DNA from: Erythrophleum ivorense
Lineage: Eukaryota > Streptophyta > Magnoliopsida > Fabales > Fabaceae
DNA: 64,000 nt
NCBI GenBank assembly: GCA_026724425.1
Contig: JAIUCV010000396.1
Location: 310,001 to 374,000 of the forward strand
Direction of reading: 5' to 3'
Made by a program: the position numbers and the translations under genes. Positions 24,893 to 39,500 of the stretch are shown one piece after another. The notes below the pieces were generated by a model. That model made no database searches and was not told the DNA's origin. It worked only from the letters and a program-made list of their open reading frames with translations. The stretch's first letter is position 1, and every line of letters starts with the position of its first letter.

Positions 24893-27800
24893 ATGGTAGA
24901 GGTTCCATCTTTGATATCTCTGTGCGTGGACGCACTCAAGAAAGAGATTGTCCAAGGTAAATATTTTTCCACATTTATGCTTTTTTCTTTTTTCTGAAGT
25001 TTATATATATTTTTTAGATTAAAAATGTTTAGAATTTGGATATGATCGTATAATGGCGGGGACTTTAAAGCAGAGTGTAAAATGGTTGCAGGGGATGATA
25101 TTCTACCACCTGTCCATTTGCTTCCTTTCGACTTGTTGGATACCTTAATTATGTGTTTGCCCCCATTGGCACTGTGGAAGTTGCAGAATGAGCTGTATGT
25201 TGAGTTCTCACAGTGACTACGAATATTATGTTCATTTTTCTCTATATTTATGTACACCCACTTACTCATTGGTTGAACCATTTCTTGTTGTATTGTATTA
25301 GCTGGCTGATTTTTCTTTATTCTACAGTGCGAACTGGGTTTACCTATCTGGTTTATATAAATACGAAAATTTTGAAGATATACCCTTGCTTGCAAGAGGA
25401 TTATGTTATTTTCTGTGCTAACTATATTTTAGTTGTCTTACGCATCGTGTTGTACAAATAGCCAGGAGAATTTATTAGTAGAATAGGTGATACTATTGCC
25501 AATGTTAAAGTTTCGTGTCTTTCCTCATGATTATTGGAATCCAATTCTTAACTACTGTTGTTTCCTTTATGTACTCTCAGTTTCTCACATTAGTTGGATC
25601 ATTGTCATATCGTCATTGAAACAGGCCATTTGAGGGCCAACATGTGGAAAGGTATTCTATCGATCACTCAACAAACAAGAGAAAACGTGGAAGGTTAGGA
25701 ATGAATTTTATACTCATCCATTGGTGCATGTTAGTTTCATTGGTATTTTTGTTTATGAGCAAGGAATCTCGTTATTATAGAGATTGGGACATAAATACAG
25801 CGTGGCAGATGTTATTTAAGTCACGATGGCCTGATCTTGCCAACCAGACCCAATCAACAAACTGGCAGCAAGCATATTGGGAAACACATCTGCAAAAGTA
25901 TACTTTCAGATGAAATATGTTTTTTTGTGCTAAATTGCTAATCATTTGACCGTGGTTTCATTCAGAAGTCAACATTTTTCTAAAATCTACATGAAATAAC
26001 AGCTGTCTAGATGAAGCAGCAGAGATAGCACTAGTCCCATCTTTTAATGGATATATTGGTGACATACAGATCCCAGGTATTATGATAAGTTACCCTCTCT
26101 CTTACACTCACTCAGTCAAATTTCTGGGAAGAGTTTCCTTCTAGTTCTAGCTGTGTCAGAAATCTCTTCAGTGGTCATTAATAAAAGTTGTGATACAAAA
26201 TTTTAAATTTCACCTGAAATGGCATTATTGGCTGCTATTATTTGTAACCATGAGGACATGCGGTTATTTTTAATAGTAAAATTACTATTTTTAATCTGTA
26301 AAGATATCTATAATCTTTTACATATTCAATAAAGTCTAGGATGACCTTGGCTAATGACAAAAAATGAATGAGCATGATTTAAAGCTTTTTTTTTTGGATT
26401 GCTTGACTTTAAGTTTGCACTAACCTTCAAGTTTTTTTTTTTTAAAAAATTTTAAATAATCTATATCTTTTTATGTGATTTCCTGGGAATAGAGCTTTTG
26501 AGAAAATCAAGTTTCTTAGAATTTGCTCCAATAGCAATTATAACCTTTGTATATTCCCGCATCTTTCATGCCTTAGCTCTTTTCCCCTTTTGCCCCTCTT
26601 CCCTGCAGACACAATACTGAAACATGTTGGTTTTTCGGGACATACAAATCATTCGGCTTTTGATCATTCAAAACTATCTTACCATTGTCTACAATTTGGC
26701 TGCCATGCAAGGTAAGATGTTACAATGTTATTGTGTGTCATAACTCATAACAGGGTGTTTTTTTATTGAAATGGTAATATAGATTGTCATTTAACTGGGC
26801 TAATGAATGATAGGATAAAGCCATGGGTTTTATATGAGTTTGTTCTTGGTTGAAATACTTTCTGCTCACGTCTTGAATAGTTAATTTGATCCTGCTTTGA
26901 TAATCAGTTTGAGATCCGGCTGACCAATTAATATGGGCTATACCTAGGTTGGGGGTTAATGTTGGTCTTTGTCTGCACTCTGCAGTGATAATCCATCATG
27001 ATTATAACTGTTTTGGTATAGATGCTCTATATTACTGCATGTTTTATTGAACGAATCTTTTGTTTCTTATGTTCCTTTTTGTCTTGATGCAGATGTTTGA
27101 GACTTCAAAATGTTTTATGTACAGCAGAAACTAGTGTAAGTTGTGCTTTCTAGAATTTCATGAAAAATTTTGTTTTTATCAACTCAGCAGCCTCTTTGGA
27201 ATTATGCTCATTATATTTTTATTTAGCTTGAAAATTATTTATTCCTTAATCTACATTCTCTTTGGTATCTATCTTTATGGAGTCGAGCTTACTAAAGTGT
27301 TGGCAATGGCAAATATTCATCTAAAGAAACCCTGAACAGATATGCATGACTTCGATAATTCATTCATGGGGAATGGTTGTAATTGATAAATTTTCCAGTT
27401 ATAGGTTCTAAAGCGAAGGTCATTTGCTTTAAGCAACTAACTTTTATAGTTTTTGTCAAAGCATTTTGAAACTTTTTATGTCTAATATTGTAAAAATATT
27501 TGTTCAATTTAGCTTTGAATTTTTTTATTGGCATATTTATGATGCTGCAAGTTAGACATAAGAGAACAATGACCAAAATGAAATGTGAATGATGCTATCT
27601 CATGTACATAATCAGCTGGATTCATGTAATGAAATTCCAATGAAAGAAAAATGATGTAGAACTTTCTCATTTCCCATTTAGAAGCTATCTGGCAATTTAG
27701 GAAATGTATCATATAACTTTTTCCTAAATTTCATACTCTAAAATGCTTTAAAACCATGTAATATTACATATATTTATCAATCATCTGTATATTCTAGGAT

Positions 27801-30800
27801 GTGCTTCTGTCAATTTTTTCCTTGAGAATAGAAACGTCTTTTACTGCATTTTACTTGTTAGGAAACAAACAAATTATGTAGATTAGGTCATCAAATTATT
27901 GCTAGTACCTTTATGGTAGGAGCTAAAATTGTTTGTGCACCTCTAACGTGTTACATGGTATATATTAATGTATTGCAACTTACTTGTAGGATTTGTTGAG
28001 AGAATGCAAGCTGCAAAAACTTGTACTACGATGCATCAGATCCAGGGAACAAGTAAGTTTGTGTCATATGTAGAATGTATATACTATATATGTACATATC
28101 TGTGTGTGTAATGTATCTGTTCCACGTAAAAGGTCAATTGTTTGTTTCAGTTATGCTCGTCTTGTAATGCTGCAAACAAATAAAATAAGATACGTAGTGT
28201 GTAATATAAACAGAGTACTTAGCTAATTAGCTTACAGCTATTTAACCGCATTGAGTTCACTATTTCTTTGCTTCCTCATTATAGTCTATCTTGGAGACTT
28301 ATACCATGACATCCCAAGTCCCTAATTGGAGGGACCAGCAAGTGCTATAAGTTGCATAAGGTTTGAGTAGCATCATAATACAAGGTTACGAGGGCTCAAG
28401 CATGTGGGGCCATATGGGTTGTTAGCCATGCTCCTTTTTATGTATAATTGCTCTGCTAGGTGTCATACTGACTAGAGCATAGAAAGACATATATGAAGTT
28501 CGTATACACTTATTTTATAAATGGAGGCCTTTTGAGGATGTAGATTGTCAAAGTAGAAAAGAGTAGAAAGCTTCAAATTTCATACCATGCCCAAGCACCT
28601 CCTCTTTTGATGTGATAAATTATGTTATACTTAGCTAATATAATTGATTATATGTTGTTCTCTATGGGTTAATTGCCTCCTTGTTGCTTTGGTATTGATA
28701 ATTTCATATGACCATTTCACAGATTGATGGATTATGCAAACTTCTCACTCAACATAGCAAAAAGTTATCTTCACTGGAATTTGTTCACTGCTCACTCTCC
28801 TCAGATTTTGTTAATGCAATATGTGGTTCTATAGTCTTAAATGGTGTACAAAGACATGGGATACAGCACTTCTCAATCAATGCATCAAGCTTTCGAGAAT
28901 CAGGCAGAGTTTCATTGCCCAGTGGACTTGTGTCTTTTTTGTCTTCTGGAAGGTTCATATTCGCTATTGTTTTCTGTAAAATAGGTTATTGCTTAGTTGT
29001 AGTCTCTTTTGACTACTGGAAGTCAGCAAAGTTTCACTATGCATAAAATCTGGATGTGGTATAGTCCTACTTGGACAAACTTAATTGTTTTTTCTCTCTG
29101 ATAATTTTTTTTATGCTGCTGTCAGGTCACTGTGCTCGTTAAAATTCTCTGACAACAACCTTGGCTGGACTTTTGCAAAAGCTCTTTTTCTTACTCTTCT
29201 TAATCTTTCTTCTAGCATATCTATCCTTGACCTTTCTGAGAATAACGTGAGTTTTTCATCCATATATTTTGTGTTTTGACTTATTAATATTAAGCTAACA
29301 TAAAGTTTCACACACACACTTGTAGATAGCAGGATGGCTCTCTGACTTTAAGCCGAGGCCCTTGAGTGATTCCCATCTGTCTTTTGGAATTGGGAAGTCC
29401 TTGCAACTGTTGCGTGTGCTCAATCTGAGGTAGCACCCTTCTAAAGTGTAATTTCATACTTTCAGTGTGATATGTGAATTCTTCTATAATCGATTTCTGT
29501 TGGCTGTGGTGCATAGCCGGATGGTTACAGAAGATGAATGATGGTTTCTCTAAAACTTACTGCCTTGTGGTTCATGTATGTTGCATGGCATCTCAGTTCC
29601 ATTTTTCTGAGTTGTGTATTATATGAGCTGCTGTAGGACAATGTTGATAAAATTGTAGCAGTTGCTTTTCAGTTTTAATCCATATTTGATGAACATGAGG
29701 TTTCTAATCTGGTTGTAGGGGAAACAATTTACGGAAAGATGATGCAGAAAGTCTTAGATATGCTTTTGCTCAAATGCCTAACTTGGAGGACCTGGATTTA
29801 AGTGACAATTTCATTGAGGACGAAGGAATAATGTAAATTGGATTTTCATTTTCTAGTTGTATATATTCTAAACATATTTGAGGTTTAGGTCTCTCACTTT
29901 CTTTTATCAAGCTTACAGGAGTTTGATTCCCTATTTCGTTGAAGCATCTGAATCATGCTCTTACTTGGCTAATTTGAAATTGGAGAATTGCGAGCTGTCC
30001 TGTGATGGAGTGAGTCATCTTCTTGATGCCGTTTCCACCTTTAAAGGACAATTGAAGTCTCTTTCTGTTGCTGACAATTTCCTTGGAAGGTTTGTTTGTA
30101 GAGAAGCAAATTCACTTATTGTCACGCAAATCCTCTCCGCATTTGTGTTTTAATTGATTTTTGGCATTTAGTCAAGTAGCTGCAGCTTTGGCAAAATTTA
30201 TGGGCACATCTATCAAAGTACTTAATGTTGGAGGCATTGGATTGGGTTCATCTGGTTTTCAAAAGCTCCAAGCCCTAATGAAGGGGGAGCTTGAGCTTGT
30301 GAAAATTAATATAAGGTTCAGAGTTATGCATTAAATTCTGTTGCCTCTTTTGTTTGATTAAGCTCATGGAAGAAATAACATGTTATTCTTTGTTCAGTAA
30401 AAACCGTGGTGGGATTGAAACTGCTAAGTTTTTAACGAAGCTCTTGTCACACGCGCCACAACTAACCAAAGTGAATGCAGCAAGTAATCTTATGCCAATA
30501 GAATCCTTGACCATCATTTGCTCGGCATTAAAACTGGCAAGAGGTATTTATATTATAACTGGTTCTTCTATTTATGTCCTCTTTGATGCTGGTAGTTGAG
30601 TTACTTTGTGATTATCAAGTTGATTGGTTGCTAAAACATGGCCACTAAACTCCCATTTGTAATCACTTGGACACTAGTAGCAATGTATTATAGTCACAAT
30701 AAATATTTAATCTAACTCATCTTTCAACCTGGCTTCATACAACCCCATTTACTGATTGTCATGTAGACTTCAAATTTTCATTGGAGGCTGGAGGCTGGAC

Positions 30801-31376
30801 TATACCTGACATATCCAACAGATTAAGTACCTAATTGTTAATTATCTAAACTTCTAAATATAAGTTTGCAATTGCAATTTTGTAATTATAGTTTTAAAAT
30901 GATAAGTAATTTAATGTGCGAGCCAGAGCAATTGCACACTTGCCAACCAACCTTGTGCCTTCTCTTGTATAAATTGTCCCATGTGTGCATTATTTCTTTG
31001 TTTCTTATTAATGGATATATGCGGTGTTCGAAGACTGTTGAATGCTAGCTAAAGCAGAAAATGCCACTACTGCTAACAAATGCAAAACAGAATTTGTATA
31101 AGCTCGTGCTGTTACACTTAATTAGTCACCTGATCTGATTGGGAGGTAGTGGTAGGCTATTGAAAACGTTTGAATCCTACCTGCCACCTTCAGATTTAAT
31201 TATGTTATAGCTATTATGCTTTAGGTAATCTTGATCATTTGGACTTGTCTGGACATATTTGGGACTATAAGCCAGATCATGCTTCTCTACATGCTGAATT
31301 TCTACGTAATGGAAAGCACATATTGATTCTTCCATCATCATCAGAGTTAGTTGCACCTTATGATGATGATCCTTAG
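24893..31376 (+). CDS. Leucine-rich-repeat (RNI-like) protein with Elongin-A-like N-terminus
   Basis: Sixteen exons: 24893-24956, 25092-25194, 25625-25693, 25781-25897, 26003-26076, 26609-26711, 27093-27135, 27990-28052, 28723-28952, 29126-29246, 29326-29429, 29719-29832, 29919-30089, 30172-30315, 30398-30543 and 31225-31376. They sum to 1818 nt (605 aa) with GT/AG throughout. Residues 1-115 (VPSLISLCVDALKKEI, LPFDLLDTLIMCLPP, then DWDINTAWQMLFKSRWPD) resemble the Elongin A/F-box-like domain that binds Elongin C or SKP-type partners. Residues about 190-590 are ribonuclease-inhibitor-type LRRs (LCSLKFSDNNLG, LRVLNLRGNNLRKDDAESL, LEDLDLSDNFIEDEGI, LKSLSVADNFLG). No signal peptide or membrane span is seen, so it is probably intracellular. 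A role as substrate adaptor of a ubiquitin ligase is inference. It matches the place of the RNI-like gene near At2g20210. Confidence 0.87.
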
Positions 31377-34034
31377 ACAACAGATCTCACATGCTCTCAA
31401 TTCAGGTTACAAAGCATATTTTTTGAAACTTTTATATACTGTTTTTGTTACTTTCTGGATCATAATACATGTTGACACTATTTCATGTATATTGCCTGCA
31501 AACTATACCACGAAGTTTGAGGCAATTTTACCATCTGTGCATAACGATATATTTTTCTTGATTTCAATCTTTAACAGATCTGCTGTCTCCTGTGTTGATT
31601 AATGAGATTGCTTTTCCCCCCCAAGTGTATTATATTTTCAATGGAGCTTTAGTTCATTAGATTATGTGCTAGTACACGGACAAATATATTGTATCATAAC
31701 ATTCTAAATCATGGTGGATGGTGATAGAAAAGATGAAAACAGACATGATATCCCATCCCACCCATAAAGAGATGGACAGAATTGGCTCATGGAAAGCAAT
31801 TCCTGAAGAACAGTACTTGGTGAAGGTGCCGTAGTTCCATTATTGCATCCTTTCCTTATTATGACACATTGGAATGATGTTACTACTCTAAAATTTTATA
31901 TAATTCTTCTTGTGGCTCTTCTCTTTTTCTTTTTTTCTTTTTTTTGGTTGAAGTTAGATGAAATTATCTATGTAAGTATGCAAGTAGTATTTTGATGTTG
32001 TCTTTGAATTTTTCTCACCTTTTTTTTTTTAACATGGCAACAGAAAATTAAATTTAAATCGAAATTACTCAAATCTCTAGACTTGGACTCATCTTCCAAA
32101 CAATATACAAATGCCCAAGACTTGCAAAACTCTCATCAGCCAGCCTGTAAAGACAAACGATTTCATTCACTTATTTGAACTTGTATAATGTTAGTATATG
32201 AAATGGAACCTAGCGTGATGAAGCAAAAGCAGAAGTGGACAATTGTTTTCTTCATTTCTTTATCTTGAGCTATGTCCAAAACGGGTTGTTGATTAGGTTT
32301 TGTCACGAAGTTACACTCTATTTTTTCTGCTTTTGAGGCCTATCCAATCACGAAACAACTTGTCCTTGTTAAAAATCATTTAGCAAATCATATAATAATA
32401 AATTAATAATGCCTTTGAAAGACCCGTGAACAAACAATTTGAAGCTATTATTTAACTTATCTATTTCACATTTTTAAGCTTAGCCATCATCATTCCTTGG
32501 TGCGAAATGTGGATATGCGAAGTGCCGTGGGACCATCTTAATTTTTAGCTTGACGGGCCTAGCTGCTGACGTTTTTTTTTTTTTTTGGTTATATAAGAAG
32601 TTCGTGTTATATATTTACATTTAGTGGACTTTTACTCAAATGTGAAATGATAACCTGTAATAAATAAATGAAATAAAAATCATTCACAACGTTCATTAGT
32701 TATATCTTGATTTCTAAGGGGATGAATGACTTATATGAATTTATTTAAAAAATGTGTGAAATCACAACCAGTATCTCTTATCATTCATAAATTAATTACT
32801 ACGATTAACTTAACCTTAATTTCAAGTCTACTCTCCATGGAAAGCTTGCTCTCAAGCTGAGTCTTCGCAAAAGCTAACACATGGTTTATTCCTAGTAATA
32901 GTCTCATCGTGCATTATCGTCTGTCTTTTAAAAGACTCGAGCTAATTAAAGGATTCAATACTTGGTAAGGAATTATTTAAGTTGTTTCCATGTAATTTTG
33001 CTTGTAGATAGGTATCTTAATTTGTTAATACACGTTATTATCTCTATCCATTTCAAACTTCAAATGTTCCTTATTGAGGGTATGGGATTATGCTTTTAGT
33101 TTTGGCAATTAATACAAAAGCATTCTATTGAATTAAAGGTCGAGATTAATTGTTTGGTGGAAAGTACTAAACGTTTCTTTGTCTGCAATTAAACTTAATT
33201 TCTAACTTAAAATGATTGATAGAATTATATCTATTTCTATAAGGAAATGTTTTTATTAGCTCGGTTGACGACTTGACGTGAGGCACTAGTGATTTATAGG
33301 AATCCTATGTCAACTTTTGGTTATTGCAATTTTTTATGAGCTTTCAGTTCAATGCACCCAGAAGGAAACCTCCATTGATAATTGATATTCATACTTGAGT
33401 ACCGAAATTAGGTAAGGCTGTATAGTCACATTTCGTTGATGATTTGATGTCAACAATTATACCATAATAATCTCTACTTCTCATCCCCATAATTGTTTTT
33501 ATTTATTATTTTTCTCTAATAGTTTTGAAAGATTTAAATAAAAACAACTTGAATTCTCTATTCATCTATTTCAATTTTAGATGATTCAAATTTTAATTTT
33601 TTTAAAAATAATAAAATTATAGGAAAAGTAGTTTTTTCACTATCAACTTAAAAAAAAAGATAATAATTGAAATTAGAGGACAAAAAATATAGATTATTCA
33701 AATTAGATCTTAATAGTCCAACAAAAGATAAGTATGATGCTCATCATTTATAGGATAGTAAAGAATCCAAGTTGTAATAAGAATTGCCTAAAAAAATTTC
33801 AAATGGTTGGAAGAAACGATTTGAAGAGGGAAAACCATTTCTAGTCTGGAGCATTTGAGAATTTTTTTAATGCATTTTTTATTAAATAAATAAATAGATA
33901 TTATTAATAGATGATATATTTTTTTAATCTTTTATTATTGAAAATGAGCACCGTTTTTTCTTGAGCTTGTATTAATTCTTTACCAAGGTTAAATGTCTTC
34001 TCCCATTCATGAAAGATTTGATAGCAAAAGGGCT

Positions 34035-34628
34035 TCCGTCTAAGGTTGGTTTGATAAAATGATTTTGATAGAAATGAAAATGAAAATGAATGGAATTTTG
34101 TGACCAATTATTGTATTTGATATAATACTAAAAGAAATAAAAATTCTATTTGATTTGATGAAGACAAAATAGGAATAAAAAAAAGTTAATCAAATAATTA
34201 TAATACCTTCAGTGAAAAAATTAAATATTTATTTTTATTATTTTTAATCCATAAAAAATATTTTTAAAATACTCTTGCTACAAAAATTAAAATATTCACT
34301 TTTACATTTTTAATTTATGTAAAATATCCTTAAACTCACTTAATAAAAATATTATAATATTCTTTTTTAGATGAGGGAAGCTTGGATTTTTTAGAATGTC
34401 ATTTTTGTAATTTTATTATTTTAAAAGGGCATAATAGTAAAATTGCTTCTTATTCCTAGAAATTAAGATTCATTCCTCTATATAAGAGTGAAAATCTTTA
34501 TTCTCACATAAGAATGAACTTTCTCAAGAAAATAAGAATTCTTTTAACCAAACATTATTTAAAAATGTTTCTATCCTCATTTTTATTTTTTATCATTCCA
34601 TTCCTATTTACTAAACATATCTTATTTG
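34035..34628. mobile_element. Possible PIF/Harbinger-related MITE
   Basis: The left edge TAAGGTTGGTTTGATAAA and the reverse-complemented right edge TAAGATATGTTTAGTAAA pair imperfectly. The interior (GGAATTTT followed by a second TTTGAT-like block) resembles the start of the PIF-like element at 41521-42462. The putative flanking triplets differ (TAA against TTA), so both membership and borders are uncertain. Confidence 0.35.
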
Positions 34629-35258
34629 GATGCTTTGAGATTTGTAGTGGTATCTTCCCACAAATCTTTCTTAATGAATTGGAATATTTAACATTACAAA
34701 AATTTTTCACTCCATGAAGTCAAACATATTTTACTATTTATATCCCAAAGTCAAACATATCTCACCATTTACATTTTGAATTTGGATTCTCTTCATTAAA
34801 AAAAAAAAGCCCTTTAAAGGAAATTAGATTTAAACAATTTTAGATTTTATACTTTTTATTATTTTAAAATTTTTAAAATAAAATAGAATATAAAATAAAA
34901 ACAATTTTTTTATAAATCTAAAAAAATAATGATTAAAATTAAAAAAAGTAAAGTCAAAACATTCAAATTAAAATTCGTACAATATAAGTTTAATCTCCAC
35001 TCAAGAGGTTCATATACTTAAAATCCCTTATTTGCAAGTTATGGGGGCTTTAACAAACGGGGAGTACAAAAGAATAATTATTATAAACTCTGAACCTTCA
35101 ATTGATAAAAGCATTTATTAATCTCCGAAAAAAGGAAAAGGAAAAGGAAAGAAAGAAAGGAAGCTCTTGTTTTCACTTCTCATTTGGGACAATGTATTTA
35201 CAACACTCAGATAGACATTCCTTCAAATATAAACAACAACGACAAAATTCTGTGCGCT

Positions 35259-35299
35259 TCTCTCTCTCTCTCTCTCTCGCATTATATATATATATATAA
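35259..35299. repeat. (CT)n followed by (AT)n microsatellite
   Basis: A pure CT run to about 35278 and then an AT run, separated by a few bases. Confidence 0.8.
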
Positions 35300-36593
35300 T
35301 TAATATACAAATGAGACTTAAAATTTTAAAACGTAATCAATGAAAAGACGAAGTAAAAATCAAATTCAGTATATAAGCGCCTTTGACTCTCAAGGGCATG
35401 AAAGATACCATTTGAACTATCCTGAAACCTATGAGACCTTTTATTACATTTAAAACTTAAAAAATAATACAACGGGGACCTCTAATTTTTTTTTTTCAGT
35501 TCTCATAACACGACTTTATTTGATCAAATATACATATACACACACACACATATATATATTTATGCGGAACTGAGATAATTATTAAATTCATAAATTATAA
35601 TTTTAAATTCATAATATAGATTAAAATTATTTTAAATTATTTTAAAAAATTAAATATTTATTTCATTTTTTAAAATTTTCAAGTCACCGAATTTGCTATG
35701 TACTGCTTTAGAAATTCGATTACATTATATTAATTGTTCTTGAAATTTGACAAATAATACATAATAGTTCTCTTATTTTAAAGTTTTTTTCATACTTTGT
35801 TTTTAAAAATTATTTAATAATAATTATTATTATATAAAAAAATAAAATCACAATCCCAAGACTTAACATAGGTGCCTTTATTATTATATTATATAAAAAA
35901 TTATAACTTTATATTATGCAAAAATATATTATTTTTGATAAAAGTAAATTAACAATTTTTTATAATGTATATCAAAATATAAAGAAATTAAATATAATTT
36001 TTAAAATAAAAAATATCAAATATAATTCACGCTAGAAATTATTTATTTTTGAATTTACACATTATTGTTTCCTGCCTACAGAGCCGTTGATTAGCAAACG
36101 GTGGCATACCTCGTAAATTTGAAGCACAAGGGTGGTTAATTTTTCAACCACCTCAACTACATCAACATTGTTTTCATTCCCTCATCATCTTCTCTTTCCC
36201 GTCAATTTAGCCTTCTCCCCTTCCCCTCTCTCTCTCTAAAGCCTGTTTGAATTTGACGGCTCCGCTACATTTAGCGGTACTACTCGTCGCCTCCATTGTC
36301 CATTCTCTTTCTCGCTACATTTCCTTTTCACAAAACACACACACGCGCAGTGACACGCTCTCTCTCTCTCTCTACACCATCTTCTTCTAAATTTAGCTCC
36401 TTTCTATTAACACCATCTTCTTCTAAATAAGTGTATAACATATTACACTTATTTGCCTTCTCTTACTCTGTTTTGCTTTTGCATTTTCTCATTGTGCCAC
36501 TCTCTATGGGCTGAGTCAATAGCCAATCCAGTAACCCTTCATCCAGATCTGAACTCGTTCGCGCCAGATCCAACCCCTGTCCGGAATTCGGCA

Positions 36594-39500
36594 ATGGAGG
36601 AAGTGCTGGAACTTGCACGCGCCAAGGACACTAAGGAGAGGATGGCCGGTGTGGAGCGCCTTTATCAACTATTGGAAGCTTCCAGAAAGAGCCTCACTTC
36701 ATCCGAGGTTACCTCCCTTGTCGACTGTTGCTTGGATCTTTTGAAAGATAACAACTTCAGGGTCTCTCAGGGTGCCCTTCAAGCTTTGGCCTCTGCCGCC
36801 GTGCTCTCCGGCGATCATTTCAAACTTCATTTCAATGCGCTTGTTCCCGCCGTTGTCGACCGCTTAGGCGATGCCAAACAGTCTGTTCGTGACGCCGCTA
36901 GAAGACTCTTGCTCACTCTTATGGAGGTACTCATCTTTGATGTATCATCATCGCCTCCTACTTACCCCCTATCACTGCATGGTTGGAGAATTTTGGTTTA
37001 TTTTAGTTGAACTCGAAGTTAGCGGCAACTCCCAGAGTGAGGGAATTTTATGGTATCTCTTGCGACTTAGTAATAAAATACATTCGATGCATTGTGCATA
37101 TGCCCGGATAAGTAAGAAAAATAAGAAGCTGTTGGGGACACCGTTATCTTTATCCAAGCATATAGATTCTTTTGTATCTCAGATACCTAATTTGGATATT
37201 TGTGCTAAGTACATAGGTAAATGGTTGCTACAACAGCATCCAAGATGCTAACAAGCATATAATACCTATCTTATATCTTCCATAAGATGTGGGAATTTGA
37301 CATCCCGGAGTAAAAGGTTTTACTGAACATGGGTCTTATATCTTAGTATCTTATAGCCGTGTATACTTGATACTGGGAATAAAGGATGCCTGTATACCGA
37401 ACACTTCCTAAGTGGTATATTTTTTGCTCTCTGTACTCTCTAGTTAGTTCTATCTGAACATGAGGTGCTTCAATCCCATACCAGTGATTCCAGTGTTCTT
37501 GAAGTGTCAAAGTACAAACTACTTTATAAGTTCTAACGATTTTATCAGCAATGTCAGTTGTTGCAAAGTAGAAAATCCAAGTAAAGAAATATGAAAAATA
37601 AATGCTCTCGTATAGTTACATTCTTTTGAAATATTAACAAGAGTTGAGAGTAAAGTTGGAAAAGTGTGTGCAAGAAGTATACTATGATTCTATGAAGAGG
37701 AAGCTTATTAGCTCAGTGCCGCTGTTGTAACCCAAATGCTTTGTAGTATTATTTATGAAAGGCTATTGCTCCTCCCTTCATATCAAAAGGTAAAGAAGGA
37801 TAGAGTAGCTACAATTACAGAGACAAACAATAGAAATTAAAGAAGGAAAATAACGATACTGATGGCAATGACCCTCCTAGTTTTCTAGAGACCAGGCACT
37901 CTCCCATGGACATTCTCAACTCTTCCTTAACCTCCCACAGCTAGCTCACCCTTACACCAATCCCTCTTACCCACACGCACCCACAGATTCACCTTCCTTC
38001 ACACACACCTCATGAGGTTAGAGTTAGTTAAACTCAGGTAATTTTCTTTTTTGCCCTCCTTTTGTCATCTCATTACTCTAATGGGCCTTACTCTTTCCTC
38101 TTTTTCATTCATAGACTATCCCTTCTCTATTGGGTATAGTGGGCCCATTATTATCTTCCCCACCAAGATTCACCTTGTCCTCAAGGTGGAAATTGGGGAA
38201 TTGCACCTTAATAGTTTTTGCATCCTCCCATGTCCTGTCCCAATCAGGTAGATGCTTCCATTTAATGATCACCTGCTACTGGCCAATGGTTAGGACCCTT
38301 GTTTTCTTCAAACTCTCAGGATGGACTCATAGTTCCATCTCTTTAGACAAGGATGCGGGTATCTATTATGTAGGAACAATAGAGTGGAGAGATTTTTTAA
38401 GTTGAGAGACATGAAACGCCAGATGGATTCTTGCTGTGCTTTTTAGCTCCAATTTGTAAGCCACCTTTCCATAACATTCTACCACGTTACAAGGGACGTA
38501 AAATCGTGGAGATAATTTTTCATTTTGTCTTTTAGCTAGTGTTTTCAGCTTGTAAGGTTTCAACTTAAGATAAACCATATCCCCCACCTTAAATTCTATT
38601 TCTCTTTCCTTTTTGTTAGCTTGCTCTTTTTTTCTCTCTTGAGCTTGTTCTAAGTGTGCCTTCAACTCAATTAGAATTTGATCCCTTTCATTAAACTTTT
38701 CATTAACTTCCTTGACCATTGAAAGACTATCTTGCTTCTTAAACAAGGTGGGTGGGTCCCTTCCATGTAGTGCTTTAAAAGTTGTCATCCTTGTAGAGTG
38801 ATCGTAGTTGATATCAAAACAATACTCAGTCCAAGGTAGCATCCTAACCCATAATTTGGGCTTATCCCCTGTAAAACAGTAAAAATAGGTCTCTAAGCTC
38901 CTATTAACCACTTCCATTTGTCCATTGGATTCTGGGTGATACCTCGAGCTATACTTAAGGGTAGTATCAGCCAAGGCAAACATTTCCCTCTACAATTGGC
39001 TAATAAAGATTCAATTTTTGTTGGAAACTATGGTCTTTGGAAAACCATATACCTTGACCACCTTTTTAACAAATACTTTAGCAACATCTTTCATAGTAAA
39101 AGGGTGAGAGAGAGGTATAAAGTGACCATACTTAATGAATCTATCCACCATTACTATAATAGTATCACACCAATTTGATTTAGGGAGGCCCACCACGAAA
39201 TCCATGCTTATGTCTTCCCACACCTGATGAGGAATGGACGATGTTTGAACTAAGCCCGCGGGACTCAAAGACTCATTCTTTTAGCAAATTGTACATCTAG
39301 CAACATACTCTTGCACATCCCTTTTCATCCCTCCCAATAAATCACCTCACTTAAGTGCCTATAGGTTTTCAAATATCCTGAGTGACCTTCCATTGGCGAA
39401 TCATGGAATTCTTTGATAAGTTCCTTCATTTTAGTTGACTCCTGAGGCAAAACCAGATTGTTGTGATATAGCAAACAGCCACTTTAAAGGCTGTATCCCT

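Larger units (their letters stand above)
31377..36593. other. Intergenic region between the LRR gene and CLASP
   Basis: Over 5 kb of mostly AT-rich DNA with the LRR 3' UTR at its start and the CLASP promoter and leader at its end. ORFs are short and unlike known proteins. From about 36060 the composition becomes less AT-rich and pyrimidine-rich (CT repeats near 36225-36240 and 36357-36373), consistent with a CLASP 5' leader. I cannot place a transcription start. Confidence 0.5.

Noticed and set aside
36871..37251. 126-codon ORF running from CLASP exon 1 into intron 1
   Set aside because: It is in another frame than CLASP, crosses the splice donor, and has no recognisable domain.
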